NCBI RefSeq assembly: GCF_003946695.1
Contig: NZ_RHOX01000015.1
Coordinates: 1-62,854, forward strand
Reading direction: 5' to 3'
DNA from: Lapidilactobacillus bayanensis
Lineage (GTDB): Bacteria > Bacillota > Bacilli > Lactobacillales > Lactobacillaceae
DNA length: 62,854 nucleotides
Shown one piece after another: positions 1 through 9,395 of this stretch; the first letter of the stretch is position 1; every line of letters begins with the position of its first letter. The notes beneath the pieces were generated by a model. That model saw nothing but the letters and a program-made list of their open reading frames with translations, ran no database searches and was not told where the DNA came from. The position numbers and the translations under genes are program-made.

Positions 1-70
1 ACTAACGGTTCCGACTACTACGGCCCGCAACGGACTTTCACCGTCTAGTTGATGCCCATGCCGGGCGCAC
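1..70 (-). mobile_element. Group II intron, 5' end (truncated by window edge)
   Basis: Read on the minus strand from position 70 leftwards, the sequence begins GTGCGCCCGGCATGGGC and continues with GACGGTGAAAGTCCGTTGC. I recognise this as domain I of bacterial group II introns; GUGYG is the conserved 5' splice-site start. The intron runs off the left edge, so its reverse transcriptase is not visible. The flanking 5' exon is repeat copy R1. The call rests on recalled intron sequence, not on a search. Confidence 0.8.
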
Positions 71-297
71 TGAAATTCTTGTTGCAGCCTTGGCTGTTAC
101 AAGAAGGCTTGTCTTGGAGACAATTTTGCAAAAATTGGCTTCAAGCAATGCCCACTACGTTCCAGCGCTAAGTATTCTTTCGCCGCCACGACACCTCGCA
201 TGTTTCATATGCAACTTTTGCGCAGGCGCGCAGAAGTACAAAATGATAGTTTTAGTTTCCACTACCTTTATTAGCGAAGCCCAATGCGTTAAATAAG
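71..297 (+). repeat. Dispersed repeat R, copy R1 (truncated by the intron)
   Basis: This matches the 3' half of repeats R2 and R3. It carries the near-palindrome CTTGGAGACAATTTTG...AATTGGCTTCAAG at about 112-148, then GTTCCAGCG, and ends with GCGCAGAAGTACAAAAT. It is more diverged than the other copies: the terminal TATTTATTTTCCCTCAC motif is degraded to TATTCTTTCGCCG. It lies 3' of ftsX. Confidence 0.75.
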
Positions 298-305
298 TAA
301 CAGTA

Positions 306-348
306 AAAAAATAAGGTTCGACCACAATAATGCGGCTGAACCTTATCA
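306..348 (-). terminator. Terminator after ftsX
   Basis: On the minus strand, ATAAGGTTC pairs with GAACCTTAT around a roughly 18-nt loop and is followed by a run of T residues. It lies directly after the ftsX stop and would end the prfB-ftsE-ftsX unit. Confidence 0.8.
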
Positions 349-354
349 TACAAA

Positions 355-1242
355 TTAAATTTTCAAAAAACGACGCATTGAGATTGAAGCACCAAACGCG
401 CCAATCAACATGGCAATTACTAATAACGCAATATTCAGTGGCCACAATAATGCATTAGGCGACCACAAATGATAGCCAGAAGTCGCCAATTGTTGCCCAA
501 TACCTTGATAAACTGAACGGTAGCCTAAATCAATCACGATCAACGGTAAGATTGAACCCAGCAATCCGGTCCATGCACCTTCAAGAATAAATGGCCAGCG
601 AATATACCAGCGAGTCGCACCAACCAGACGCATAATTTCAATCTCACTTTGTCGCGAAAGAATCGTAATTCGAATGGTATTCGCAATTAAGAAGACCGCC
701 ACAACTAGTAATAGAATTGAAAAAGCTGTGCCCCAATTACGAACGCCATTCATGGTGCGGAATAGATTCTTTGTTTGATCACCACCATAATTAGCCCGTG
801 CAACATGCGTTAATTTTCGAGCTTGTTTGGCAATCGTCACCGTTTTCTGTGGATCAGTTGCCTGCAAGATAAAGACATCGCTTAGTGGATTATCATCACC
901 ATCAAACATTTTGAAAGAGTTTCCGTATTGCCGCACCACTTTCTTCAATTCGTGCTCTTTCGAAGAATAGGTAATTTTTTCGACATTTTTAATTTTTTGG
1001 AGTTGCTTTTTTAACGACGCCTCTTGTTTAGCCGTCGTTTTTGGTTCAATCGCTACTTGAACGCGAACGTCGTTTTCCACATCATGAGACAGCTTGGTCA
1101 CGTTGAAAACTAAGGCCAAAGAAATACCAACTAATAAGATCGTCACCGCAACGCCGCTAATTGCAGCAAAAGCCATCCAACCATTCCGCCAGATACTTTT
1201 AAAACTATCACGCAAATGATTACGCATTGTCGTCCAATTCAT
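355..1242 (-). CDS. ftsX: Cell division ABC transporter permease FtsX
   Basis: FtsX is the membrane partner of FtsE. In Gram-positives the complex transmits the division or elongation signal to extracellular peptidoglycan hydrolases. The protein has one N-terminal membrane helix (about residues 22-47), an extracellular domain of about 120 residues, and three C-terminal helices, which is the FtsX topology. It overlaps the 3' end of ftsE, so the two are translationally coupled. I chose the ATG at 1242 because GAGGAAGGGGG precedes it. The alternative ATG at 1227 (MRNHLRD) aligns equally well with the family, while a longer upstream reading has no ribosome site. Length of about 295 residues is normal. 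Confidence 0.95.
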   Translation of the reverse strand: MNWTTMRNHLRDSFKSIWRNGWMAFAAISGVAVTILLVGISLALVFNVTKLSHDVENDVRVQVAIEPKTTAKQEASLKKQLQKIKNVEKITYSSKEHELKKVVRQYGNSFKMFDGDDNPLSDVFILQATDPQKTVTIAKQARKLTHVARANYGGDQTKNLFRTMNGVRNWGTAFSILLLVVAVFLIANTIRITILSRQSEIEIMRLVGATRWYIRWPFILEGAWTGLLGSILPLIVIDLGYRSVYQGIGQQLATSGYHLWSPNALLWPLNIALLVIAMLIGAFGASISMRRFLKI

Positions 1243-1939
1243 GAGTATATTGGCCCCCTTCCTCATCACGAATGATTCTGCCACCAGCGACTTCAATGAC
1301 CCGATGAGGTAATTCATCAACAATTTGTTGATTATGAGTGGCCATAATCACCGTTGTGCCATTCTCATTAATCCGCTGAAAAATCGTCATGATTCCTTCA
1401 GACGTTTTAGGATCAAGATTACCGGTTGGTTCGTCGGCAATCACAATTTGTGGTGAATTAACGATCGCCCGGGCAATTGCGATTCGCTGTTGCTGACCGC
1501 CAGAAAGCTCGTCAGGAAAACGATCCGCTTGTGCCTGCAAATCAACCTCCGCTAAAACTTGCGCCACCGCACTCTGAATTTCTTCGTTAGACTTACCTAA
1601 TACTTGTAAAGCATAACCAATATTTTCAGCAACTGTCATTTTAGGTAATAATTTAAAATCTTGGAAAACTACGCCTAAGGTCCGCCGTAACTTTGGTACT
1701 TCGCGTTCACGTATGTTGCGTAGGTCAAAACCATTAACCACAATTTCGCCGTTCGTTGGTGTTAACTCACGATACAATAATTTGACTAACGTCGATTTAC
1801 CCGCACCACTTTGACCAACTAAATAAACAAACTCACCGGTTTGAACAGTTAACGAAATATCTTGCAATGCCGCGACGCCATTCGGATAAATTTTTGCAAC
1901 ATCTTTTAATTTAATCGTGCCATTATTATTTTCCGTCAT
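1220..1939 (-). CDS. ftsE: Cell division ATP-binding protein FtsE
   Basis: This is the cytoplasmic ATPase of the FtsEX complex. It has Walker A GQSGAGKST (about residue 42), the ABC signature LSGGQQQR (about 145), Walker B IVIADEP and a downstream H-loop ATHN. At 239 residues it is slightly longer than the usual 228 because of a short hydrophilic C-terminal tail. The start has a clear GAGGTGAG ribosome site. The gene starts about 20 nt after the prfB stop, so prfB-ftsE-ftsX is probably one transcript, as in many Firmicutes. Confidence 0.97.
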   Translation of the reverse strand: MTENNNGTIKLKDVAKIYPNGVAALQDISLTVQTGEFVYLVGQSGAGKSTLVKLLYRELTPTNGEIVVNGFDLRNIREREVPKLRRTLGVVFQDFKLLPKMTVAENIGYALQVLGKSNEEIQSAVAQVLAEVDLQAQADRFPDELSGGQQQRIAIARAIVNSPQIVIADEPTGNLDPKTSEGIMTIFQRINENGTTVIMATHNQQIVDELPHRVIEVAGGRIIRDEEGGQYTHELDDNA

Positions 1940-1960
1940 TTTCTCACCTCGTTAAACTAA

Positions 1961-3077
1961 CTAATCAGGATTCTTCTGTTGGAGCTCCCATTGTAAATAA
2001 TGATAAATAAACTCATCTAAATCGCCATCCATAACAGCTTGACCATTGCCGGTTTCATAATTGGTGCGATGATCTTTAACCATGGTATACGGATGAAAAA
2101 CATACGAACGAATCTGCGAGCCCCAACCAATATCAGCTTGCACACCCTTAATGGCAGCCTCTTTTTGCCGTTGTTCTTCCTGCTTCAATTGATAGAGCTT
2201 AGCTTCCAACATACTCATAGCTGTTTCGCGGTTCTGTAATTGGGAACGTTGAGCTTGAGAACTAACGACAATTCCCGTCGGTAGATGCGTGATGCGCACT
2301 GCTGAAGAAGTCTTGTTAATATGTTGACCACCAGCACCGCTAGAACGAAAAACGTCAACTCGCAAGTCATCCGGATTAATTGCTACCTCGATATTATTGT
2401 CAAGCTCCGGCATAATTTCAACCGAAGCAAAAGATGTGTGACGTCGACCAGCAGCGTCAAATGGTGAGATCCGCACTAGCCGATGAACACCATTCTCAGA
2501 GCGCAATAATCCGTATGCATTGTGGCCTTTGATCAACATCGTAACACTCTTCAAGCCAGCCTCATCACCAGGTTGATAATCAGCAATCTCAGTAGTGAAA
2601 TTGTGACTAGCAGACCAACGTTGATACATTCGCAACAACATCGCACCCCAGTCTTGTGATTCAGTGCCACCAGCACCAGGATGAATTTCTAAAATCGCAT
2701 TGTTAGCATCATACTGCTCTGACAACAAGAGATCCATTTCATAGACATGCAGTTGTTCTTGTAATTCGGCGAGATCCGCTTCAACTTCACTAAGTAAGTC
2801 AGGATCATCATCTTCTTGCAATAATTCTAAACTCACTTCAATATTTTCAGCCGCAGTCACTAATTTTTCGAAATTGTCATACTTTTCTTTTAGTACATTA
2901 TTCTCATCAATTAACTGTTTAGCGGCTGCACCGTCGTTCCAAAAATCTGGCGCCGCCATTCGATGTTCATTTAAAGCGATGGATTCCTCTAAGGCATCGA
3001 AGTCAAAGAGACCCCCTGAATTGCTTTATTTTGGCATTGGCCGTACTTAATTGATTCCTAATTTCACTTAATTCCAT
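1961..3077 (-). CDS. prfB: Peptide chain release factor 2 (programmed +1 frameshift)
   Basis: RF2 recognises UAA and UGA stop codons and triggers peptide release. The GGQ loop (GAGGQHINKTSSAVR) and the SPF recognition motif (RISPFDAAGRR) are visible. The reading frame is split. The ATG at 3077 opens 24 codons starting MELSEIRNQL that end at an in-frame TGA at 3003-3005. The context is AGGGGG TCT CTT TGA C, the classic autoregulatory slippage site with an internal Shine-Dalgarno. A +1 shift at CTT joins it to the main frame and gives 371 residues, the normal RF2 length. AAAGGA precedes the start. Annotating only the downstream ATG at 2959 would miss the N-terminus. Confidence 0.97.
3003..3020 (-). 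promoter_or_regulatory. prfB: prfB programmed +1 frameshift site
   Basis: The minus-strand sequence AGGGGGTCTCTTTGAC combines an SD-like stimulator, the slippery CTT and the UGA stop followed by C. When RF2 is scarce the ribosome shifts to GAC and completes RF2, giving negative feedback. The mechanism is established for the family; here only the sequence is seen. Confidence 0.95.
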
Positions 3078-3164
3078 TCTTAAAACGTCCTTTCAAATCT
3101 TAATCGTCGTGAAACAAAAGACTCCTACTTTTATTTTTATATTAAAACTCGCTCAATGCAACTA

Positions 3165-3385
3165 ATTGCTACGTCTAATTGGAAATCCTATCTGGGTTAG
3201 CCACCCAGCTGTGCTTTCGGTTAGAACTACGCAATCAACCCGTTGCTTTGCGCACTCTGATCTAAAATGTGCTCCGAACAACTGATGGCGAGTAATTTAA
3301 GTGAAAATCTTGCTGCGTTGACTCGCAATGATCTTCTCATTTAAAGCCATGTTGCCAACCCGTTGCTTCTTCGCACTCTTTTAAA
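3165..3385 (-). repeat. Dispersed palindromic repeat B, copy B1 (two units)
   Basis: Two units of about 100 bp each end (plus strand) with a variant of CCCGTTGCTTTTCGCACTC, at about 3238-3258 and 3358-3378. The first contains a CTGGGTT/ACCCAG hairpin and the second an imperfect palindrome with TTGCGAGTCAACGC-like arms. Copies B2 (11735-11831) and B3 (55905-56136) share this structure. This copy lies between the secA terminator and prfB and fills the gap of over 300 bp; I see no gene in it. Confidence 0.7.
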
Positions 3386-3424
3386 AAAAGGCGCGCTCAA
3401 ATAATGGAACTTTGAAACGCGCCC
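3383..3424 (-). terminator. Terminator after secA
   Basis: On the minus strand, GGGCGCG and CGCGCC flank a loop of about 25 nt and are followed by TTTTTTT. It begins 17 nt after the secA stop codon. Confidence 0.8.
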
Positions 3425-3440
3425 GTAAAAATATTCAGTT

Positions 3441-5804
3441 CTAACGCTTAATGTTGCGCCGAATTTCGGCTTTCATAAACAGACGGGTAACATCGTAATC
3501 GATATCAGCAATCATCTCTTCGAACTTACGATAACCTTCTTCTTGATATTCAACCAATGGGTTCATTTGACCATAACCCCGCAACCCAATTGATTGACGC
3601 AATTGATCCATTTCATCAATATGTTGAGTCCAATGATCGTCAACGACACGTAAAACAACAACCTTTTCGAATTCAAGCATTTGGGCAGGATCGACTAACT
3701 GTGCTTGTTTGTCAGCAAAGTTCTTGTCAACAAAGTCGAGTAGCAGCTTCTTCAATTCATCTGCAGACTTGCCTTGTAAACCTTCTAGATGTAAATCATC
3801 TTCAGTTACTAAGTTAGCCAAGGCATAGTCATAAATTGCTTGTAAGTTCCATTCTGATTGTGCACCTTGTGTATGCAAATCAACTTGATGGCCGATTGTG
3901 CGCTTCATCATTGGCTTAATGACACCTTCCAAGCCATCTGTTGCTGAAATAACTTCCATCCGTTGATTATAAATGACTTCACGTTGTTGCCGCATAACGT
4001 CATCATATTGCAAGGTATTTTTACGGGTATCATAGTTATTACCTTCAACTCGCTTCTGAGCTGATTCTACTTGCCGCGTAATCATCCGTGATTGAATAAC
4101 CTGATCATCTTCAGAAAGATTTAAACGATCCAAAAATGATTTGATTCGCTCTGAACCGAAACGCTTCATTAAATCGTCTTGCAATGATAAATAGAATTGA
4201 GTTTCACCAGGATCACCCTGACGACCAGAACGACCTCGCAACTGGTTATCAATTCGCCGTGATTCATGACGTTCAGTCCCAATAACGGCCAAGCCGCCTA
4301 AATCAACCACACCAGGTCCCAGCTTAATATCTGTACCACGACCGGCCATGTTGGTGGCAATTGTAACGGCACCACGTTGACCGGCATTCATAATGATTTC
4401 AGCTTCTTTAGCGTGATTCTTAGCGTTTAAGACGGCATGAGGAATGCCTTGTCTATCCAGCATATCAGATAATAATTCAGAAGATTCAACGGCCACTGTA
4501 CCAACTAACATTGGTTGACCTTTTGAATGACGTTCCTTGATATCTTCAACAACAGCCTTAAACTTACTTTCCAAACTTGGATACAACAAATCAGGCAAGT
4601 CTTTACGAATAACCGGTTTGTTCGTCGGAATGGAAATAACATCCATGTTGTAAATTTCTCGGAATTCTTCTTCTTCAGTCTTGGCAGTACCTGTCATACC
4701 AGCTAGCTTCTTGTACATCCGGAAGTAGTTCTGATAAGTAATATTAGCCATCGTCTGCGATTCGTCTTCAATCTTGACGCCTTCTTTTGCCTCAATGGCC
4801 TGATGTAAACCATCAGAGTAACGACGACCTTCCATAACCCGGCCGGTGAAGGAATCAACGATCATAACTTTGCCATCATGAACCACGTAATCAACGTCAA
4901 GTAACATCACGTAGTTAGCTCGTAATGCTTGATCCAAATGATGATTCAAAACCGTATTGTCAATATCATAAAGGTTCTTAGTCCCGAAGTATGCTTCAGC
5001 CTTCTTGATACCATCTTCAGTTAAAGAAATTGACTTTGTTTGCCAATCAATCTTGTAATCATCGTCTTCTTTTAACGTCTTAACGAAACGGTCAGTCCGA
5101 ACGTACATCGCCGTTGAACGTGACGCTTGACCAGAAATAATCAGTGGTGTCCGCGCCTCATCAATCAAAATCGAGTCAACTTCATCGACAATAGCGTAAT
5201 TTAATGGCCGTTGAACCATTTGTTCCTTATAAACAACCATGTTATCCCGCAAATAGTCGAAACCTAATTCACTATTGGTTGAATAAGTAATATCGCAATT
5301 ATAGGCATCACGTTTTTGATCGGTGTTTAATTCGTTTAAGTTCAAACCGACCGTTAAACCAAGCCACTTGTATAATTCACCTAATTCTTCCGCGTCACGA
5401 CCAGATAAATATTCGTTGACAGTAACGACGTGCACACCTTTACCAGCAAGTGCATTCAAATAAACTGGCATTGTCGCCGTTAAACTTTTACCTTCACCAG
5501 TTTTCATCTCGGCAATATTACCTTCATGCAAAGTAATACCACCAATAATTTGAACTCTAAATGGATAAAGACCTAAAACACGTTTGGAACCTTCGCGCAC
5601 AACTGCAAATGCTTCTGGAAGGATCTCGTCTAAAGTTGCGCCATCTTCAATACGTTGTTTAAATTCAGGTGTTTTAGCCTGAAGCTCTTCGTCTGAAAGC
5701 TTAGCCATACTGGCGGCAAGTGCTTCAACTTTATCGGCAATCTTGCCCATTCGATTGACTTCACGTTTGTCACTTTCAACCCATGATTTTAAAATATTTG
5801 CCAT
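3441..5804 (-). CDS. secA: Preprotein translocase ATPase SecA
   Basis: SecA drives protein export through SecYEG using ATP. The 787-residue protein has Walker A in [12 protein letters not shown] (about residue 100), the DEVD box in [15 protein letters not shown] (about 207), and motif VI in [13 protein letters not shown]. It lacks the C-terminal cysteine-rich SecB/zinc tail and ends in a basic segment, which is common in lactobacilli. The ATG has AGAGGAT upstream. The roughly 700 bp before it hold no gene, so secA is probably transcribed alone from its own promoter and ends at the hairpin at 3383-3424. Confidence 0.97.
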   Translation of the reverse strand: MANILKSWVESDKREVNRMGKIADKVEALAASMAKLSDEELQAKTPEFKQRIEDGATLDEILPEAFAVVREGSKRVLGLYPFRVQIIGGITLHEGNIAEMKTGEGKSLTATMPVYLNALAGKGVHVVTVNEYLSGRDAEELGELYKWLGLTVGLNLNELNTDQKRDAYNCDITYSTNSELGFDYLRDNMVVYKEQMVQRPLNYAIVDEVDSILIDEARTPLIISGQASRSTAMYVRTDRFVKTLKEDDDYKIDWQTKSISLTEDGIKKAEAYFGTKNLYDIDNTVLNHHLDQALRANYVMLLDVDYVVHDGKVMIVDSFTGRVMEGRRYSDGLHQAIEAKEGVKIEDESQTMANITYQNYFRMYKKLAGMTGTAKTEEEEFREIYNMDVISIPTNKPVIRKDLPDLLYPSLESKFKAVVEDIKERHSKGQPMLVGTVAVESSELLSDMLDRQGIPHAVLNAKNHAKEAEIIMNAGQRGAVTIATNMAGRGTDIKLGPGVVDLGGLAVIGTERHESRRIDNQLRGRSGRQGDPGETQFYLSLQDDLMKRFGSERIKSFLDRLNLSEDDQVIQSRMITRQVESAQKRVEGNNYDTRKNTLQYDDVMRQQREVIYNQRMEVISATDGLEGVIKPMMKRTIGHQVDLHTQGAQSEWNLQAIYDYALANLVTEDDLHLEGLQGKSADELKKLLLDFVDKNFADKQAQLVDPAQMLEFEKVVVLRVVDDHWTQHIDEMDQLRQSIGLRGYGQMNPLVEYQEEGYRKFEEMIADIDYDVTRLFMKAEIRRNIKR

Positions 5805-6466
5805 CGTTTAAAAATCCTCTCTGTCAATTTATTTCGTAACTGTTGACAGTATTCAATCTATTTTAGTTTAGCATTTATTGGATATGATTTAAATAGTTTA
5901 CCACAACAGTAATTGCCATAGTTGTAAATCGAACAAATTAAACCTTTTTGTCATTGTTTAAATACAATTTTGGCACTAAATTCACTTAAAATTACGGCCA
6001 ATTTGTAAAACATCGTCAGTTTTGCTAATCTCTACAACTATTTTTGAGTGCTTAGCTCTGTTAAGACGAGTTAACGAAAAGTACGGCCTTGAAAATTGGC
6101 AGCGCTTATTTTTGAATCAAATTTAAAAGGTTCTGAGTTGCCGGTAACCGCATTTTAGAATTTACGATTTATTCTCATCTTAATTAGCTTACGACATCAA
6201 ATTATAACGTGTCTAAGCGAGATCACGTAAGACATTTACAACGCAATTGTTGTCGTCTATAAAATAGTTCCTGATATGTATTTCAAAAATGATCACAATG
6301 GGAAAATCTATGCTGGATATTGGCATGACCAGCTTCGGTAAAATCGGCCCAAACTTCATTCCTCATTCTGTAAGAACACAATATTAAAATGGCGTTTATC
6401 TTATTAGTTCGGACTACCGTACAAACAACAAGTACTAGTTGCTTAGAATATATTTGTCCGCGCAAA
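5805..6466. other. Non-coding gap upstream of secA
   Basis: About 660 bp without a credible gene. The only structure I see is an inverted repeat, CTGTCAA...TTGACAG, at 5821-5849 in the presumed secA leader. Short open frames here (e.g. 6283-6465, minus) have no ribosome site and no recognisable protein features. No tRNA, riboswitch or insertion element was recognised. Confidence 0.5.
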
Positions 6467-6498
6467 ATAAAAGAAGCCGGAATTTTCCAGCTCCTTCA
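6465..6498 (-). terminator. Terminator after hpf
   Basis: On the minus strand, GAAGGAGCTGGAA pairs imperfectly with TTCCGGCTTC and is followed by TTTTATTTT. It lies about 12 nt after the hpf stop. Confidence 0.7.
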
Positions 6499-6510
6499 TT
6501 TCAAAATTAA

Positions 6511-7080
6511 TTATTCGTCAGTTTCAATCAAACCATAACGGCCATCACGACGACGATAAACAATACTTGTGCCATTTGTTTCGGCATCCTCAAAGATAAA
6601 GAAGTTATGGCCCAACATGTCCATTTGTAAAATGGCTTCCTCAGAATCCATTGGCTTTAATGAGACACGCTTGGTCCGGACAACTTCTAAAGTATCCTTT
6701 GGTGTTTCTTTTTCAGGAGCATCGACAGCGCCATTAGCAGGACCAGTTAATTCAAAATTCTTAATACCTTTTTCACGGCTCTTGCGATTGATCTTAGTCT
6801 TATATTTGCGGATCTGGCGCTCTAACTTATCAGTTACCAAATCAACACTTGCATACATGTCAGGTGAAGTTTCCTCTGCACGTAATACTAAATAAGGCAA
6901 AGGAATCGTAACTTCAACCTTGGAAGTCTTATCAGCCGGATAAACCTTCAGATTAACATGGGCAATTGAATCTTGTGGTTCCTCGAAATACTTATTCAGT
7001 TTGCTAAGGCGTTTCTCAACATAACTCCGAATTGCCTCTGTGACTTCGATATTTTCTCCACGAACATTGAACGATAACAT
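6511..7080 (-). CDS. hpf: Long-form ribosome hibernation promoting factor
   Basis: Long HPF binds 30S subunits and dimerises ribosomes into inactive 100S particles in stationary phase or stress. The N-terminal S30AE/YfiA domain (MLSFNVRGENIEVTEAIRSY onward, residues 1-100) is joined by a linker to the C-terminal dimerisation domain (about 125-189, with RTKRVSLKPMDSEEAILQM). Length of 189 residues is typical of the Gram-positive long form. AAAGGAG precedes the start. It is a monocistronic unit with its own promoter (7137-7165), a leader hairpin and a terminator. Confidence 0.95.
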   Translation of the reverse strand: MLSFNVRGENIEVTEAIRSYVEKRLSKLNKYFEEPQDSIAHVNLKVYPADKTSKVEVTIPLPYLVLRAEETSPDMYASVDLVTDKLERQIRKYKTKINRKSREKGIKNFELTGPANGAVDAPEKETPKDTLEVVRTKRVSLKPMDSEEAILQMDMLGHNFFIFEDAETNGTSIVYRRRDGRYGLIETDE

Positions 7081-7110
7081 GGTCGCTCGCTCCTTTCAAG
7101 TAACAATACT

Positions 7111-7129
7111 AGCCAATGAATTATTGGCT
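7111..7129 (-). promoter_or_regulatory. Perfect hairpin in the hpf leader
   Basis: AGCCAAT and ATTGGCT form a perfect 7-bp stem around GAATT. It sits at the predicted 5' end of the hpf mRNA, just downstream of the -10 box. It could stabilise the mRNA or bind a regulator; its function is unknown. Confidence 0.5.
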
Positions 7130-7136
7130 CAACTTC

Positions 7137-7165
7137 ATTATATCGAAGCGTTTACCAAGAAACAA
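7137..7165 (-). promoter_or_regulatory. Promoter of hpf
   Basis: The minus strand shows TTGTTT, a 17-nt spacer and a perfect TATAAT, about 55 nt upstream of the hpf start. This is a good vegetative sigma-factor match. Confidence 0.7.
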
Positions 7166-7282
7166 TCAAAACGAATGATTCCTTGTTATTACTGACTTTT
7201 TAAGAGTTATTTTCACTATAGTCATCATTAAAAAATGATAACCACCGTTTTTTGACGCCGATTTATGCTGGTGCAAATAGAA

Positions 7283-7972
7283 TTAACGGGCCAATGTTAA
7301 AGCGCAAATTTCACCGGTAAATCCAGCCGTTCGCAGTGCAGTTGCGCCGCGGCGTAAAGTCGTTCCAGTCGTATAAATATCATCTAACAATAAAATTTTG
7401 TTCTTATCGACTATGGCAAGTCGTTCTTTTTGGGCAGCGAAGGTTTGCGGTGCTTTAAGCCGTTCTGCGCGTTTTAATTCTGATTGGTGCCAATCTATCT
7501 CATTACGACCTAGCAACGCTGTTAACGGGCATAAATCGCCAAATAAGCCTAACACCGGGTCAAACTGACGTTGCTGATAATGTTGAACGCTAGTGGGAAT
7601 ATAAACAAATAAATAATCAGCTTGATATTTCTGCAACGCTTGACGTAAGCTCCCTGCAAATAAAAGTCGCAAACAATAATCTCCGTGACGCTTATAAGCC
7701 TGAAAATAATCGTGCATCGCCGTATTATATTGAAGAAGCGCCTCATTCTTTAATGGCTCTAGATCCGCACGTTGCGCTTCTCGGCAATCCTGACACAGTG
7801 CCGTTGTTGCACCTAAGCGACCACATTGCGCGCAGGCATGGTTACGGTCAATTCTGACAAACTGACGTAAACAATGTTGACAAATTTGATCACCGTAAAA
7901 ATGAGTTGTCCATAAAATCGCATGCAGTGTATAGTGACGCACAATTGACTGTCGGCACAATAAACATTCCAT
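7283..7972 (-). CDS. comFC: Competence protein ComFC (phosphoribosyltransferase-like)
   Basis: ComFC works with the ComFA helicase during DNA uptake in natural transformation. The N-terminus carries zinc-ligand cysteines (CLLC, CQHC, CAQC, CQDC; residues 3-60). The C-terminus has the phosphoribosyltransferase signature ILLLDDIYTTGTTLR. Length of 229 residues is normal. It begins 3 nt after the comFA stop, so the two form an operon. Whether this strain is competent cannot be told from the window. Confidence 0.93.
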   Translation of the reverse strand: MECLLCRQSIVRHYTLHAILWTTHFYGDQICQHCLRQFVRIDRNHACAQCGRLGATTALCQDCREAQRADLEPLKNEALLQYNTAMHDYFQAYKRHGDYCLRLLFAGSLRQALQKYQADYLFVYIPTSVQHYQQRQFDPVLGLFGDLCPLTALLGRNEIDWHQSELKRAERLKAPQTFAAQKERLAIVDKNKILLLDDIYTTGTTLRRGATALRTAGFTGEICALTLAR

Positions 7973-7975
7973 CCA

Positions 7976-9337
7976 TTAAAAACCACCTTGCGTATTTAAA
8001 TGACGAATCATCCGCACAGCGCGTCTCATCTTTAAGGTATAGTACTCGCTATAAAAAACCACCGTACCATTGGCGAACTCAGCCGCTCGGCCAACCCGAC
8101 CCGCAATTTGAACTAAACTAGCCGTCGAATAATTACGATGATCTGCCGCCAAAATTAAAACATCAATATTGGCAAACGTTACCCCGCGTTCCAAAATTGT
8201 CGTAGTTAAAAGGACGGCCAATTTTTCATCACGAAAATTCTGAACTTTAGTTGCCCGCTGTTCATCGGCGGCATAGACAGTCGCCATTGACACCTGTGGG
8301 AATAATTGCTTAAATTTCTGAGCAATGGGTGCTAAATCGACAATTTCGGGTAAAAAGATTAAAAAGCGGCGTTGTCGCTGCACCCAATCACGTAATAAAT
8401 TTTGTAAAGTGCTAGAAAATTCTTGACCAACCATAATTTTACCGAACTTGACTTCAGGAACCGGTAATTGACGCCCATGAAAGCGCCGGGCTAAATAATG
8501 CAACGGCAATTGTTTCCTTTTGGCGGCGCTTAATAATTGCGACGGCGGGGTTGCACTCAAATACAACCGATTACCCTGAGGCTTAACCGCAGTGGCCACA
8601 GCACGTTGTAACATTGGGTCACCGGCATAAGGAAAGGCATCAACTTCATCTACGATTAACAAATCGAAGGCCTGATAAAATCGTAGTAACTGGTGAGTTG
8701 TCGCGATAATTAATTGTTCATTTTGATACTGCTCATGAACTTGACCGTGAAATAAACCAACGGAACAGTGCGCAAAAGCCGCTTTAACACGTGGAAATAA
8801 CTCGTTACAAACATCTACTCGCGGTGACACAAAACCGACTCGCTGTCCTTGCGCCAAAAACGCCGCGATCACTGGAAAAGTCATTTCAGTTTTACCTGCA
8901 CCTGTTACCGCCCATAATAATTGTTCTGGTCGCTTTTGTTGCCGAAATTGTTGTAAGATATGATCAGAAACTTGCTGTTGAGCCGTCGTTAATTGGCCTG
9001 ACCAAGTTAGACAATCTGACTGATGCGGATATTGATAATCTTGTTGCAACCGCACCAAATAATCAGCACTTGTGACTCGCCCTAGCGCTAAACATTGACG
9101 ACAATATTCATGGCCCGTTGGCAAGCGATTGGTCGCGGGCACCAAACTACCACAGCGCTGACAAACTTGGTCGCCATGCCGCTCTTGAATGGCTGGTAGT
9201 AATTGAAAATATGTCAACTGCTGGCGGTTTGCCCACAATCTTTCGCTAACCTCTGTTGGCAATTGATTCAATAATAACTGGCGCCCATTAAATAGCTCTT
9301 GTTGTTCTCTGCTGAATTCTCGTTCATTGAAAGTCAC
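7976..9337 (-). CDS. comFA: Competence DNA helicase ComFA
   Basis: ComFA is an ATP-dependent, DEAD/SF2-like translocase thought to pull single-stranded DNA through the ComEC channel. A four-cysteine zinc motif (CQRCGS...CRQC) lies near residues 55-82, followed by Walker A AVTGAGKTE, DEVD (LLIVDEVDAF) and the SF2 motif VGRAGR-like QIAGRVGRA. I chose the GTG at 9337 (reads VTFNEREF): GGGTGAG lies 6 nt upstream, and the homologous region begins just after it (LFNGRQLLLNQLP). An ATG reading from 9463 would overlap the divergent gene's start and lacks a ribosome site. Chosen length is 453 residues. Confidence 0.9.
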   Translation of the reverse strand: MTFNEREFSREQQELFNGRQLLLNQLPTEVSERLWANRQQLTYFQLLPAIQERHGDQVCQRCGSLVPATNRLPTGHEYCRQCLALGRVTSADYLVRLQQDYQYPHQSDCLTWSGQLTTAQQQVSDHILQQFRQQKRPEQLLWAVTGAGKTEMTFPVIAAFLAQGQRVGFVSPRVDVCNELFPRVKAAFAHCSVGLFHGQVHEQYQNEQLIIATTHQLLRFYQAFDLLIVDEVDAFPYAGDPMLQRAVATAVKPQGNRLYLSATPPSQLLSAAKRKQLPLHYLARRFHGRQLPVPEVKFGKIMVGQEFSSTLQNLLRDWVQRQRRFLIFLPEIVDLAPIAQKFKQLFPQVSMATVYAADEQRATKVQNFRDEKLAVLLTTTILERGVTFANIDVLILAADHRNYSTASLVQIAGRVGRAAEFANGTVVFYSEYYTLKMRRAVRMIRHLNTQGGF

Positions 9338-9395
9338 CGCTATCTCACCCACTTTGTTCCTGCTATTATTAAATACGCAAAGGAGTCGATTTCTC

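Noticed and set aside
90-296. 68-codon plus-strand frame in repeat R1
   Set aside because: Lies entirely within repeat R; no ribosome site; equivalents in R2-R4 are not conserved as protein.
3003-3005. prfB as a frameshifted pseudogene
   Set aside because: The context AGGGGG...CTT TGA C is the conserved programmed frameshift; both parts are intact.
6283-6465. 60-codon minus-strand frame upstream of hpf's terminator
   Set aside because: No ribosome site, composition like translated AT-rich non-coding DNA, no motif.
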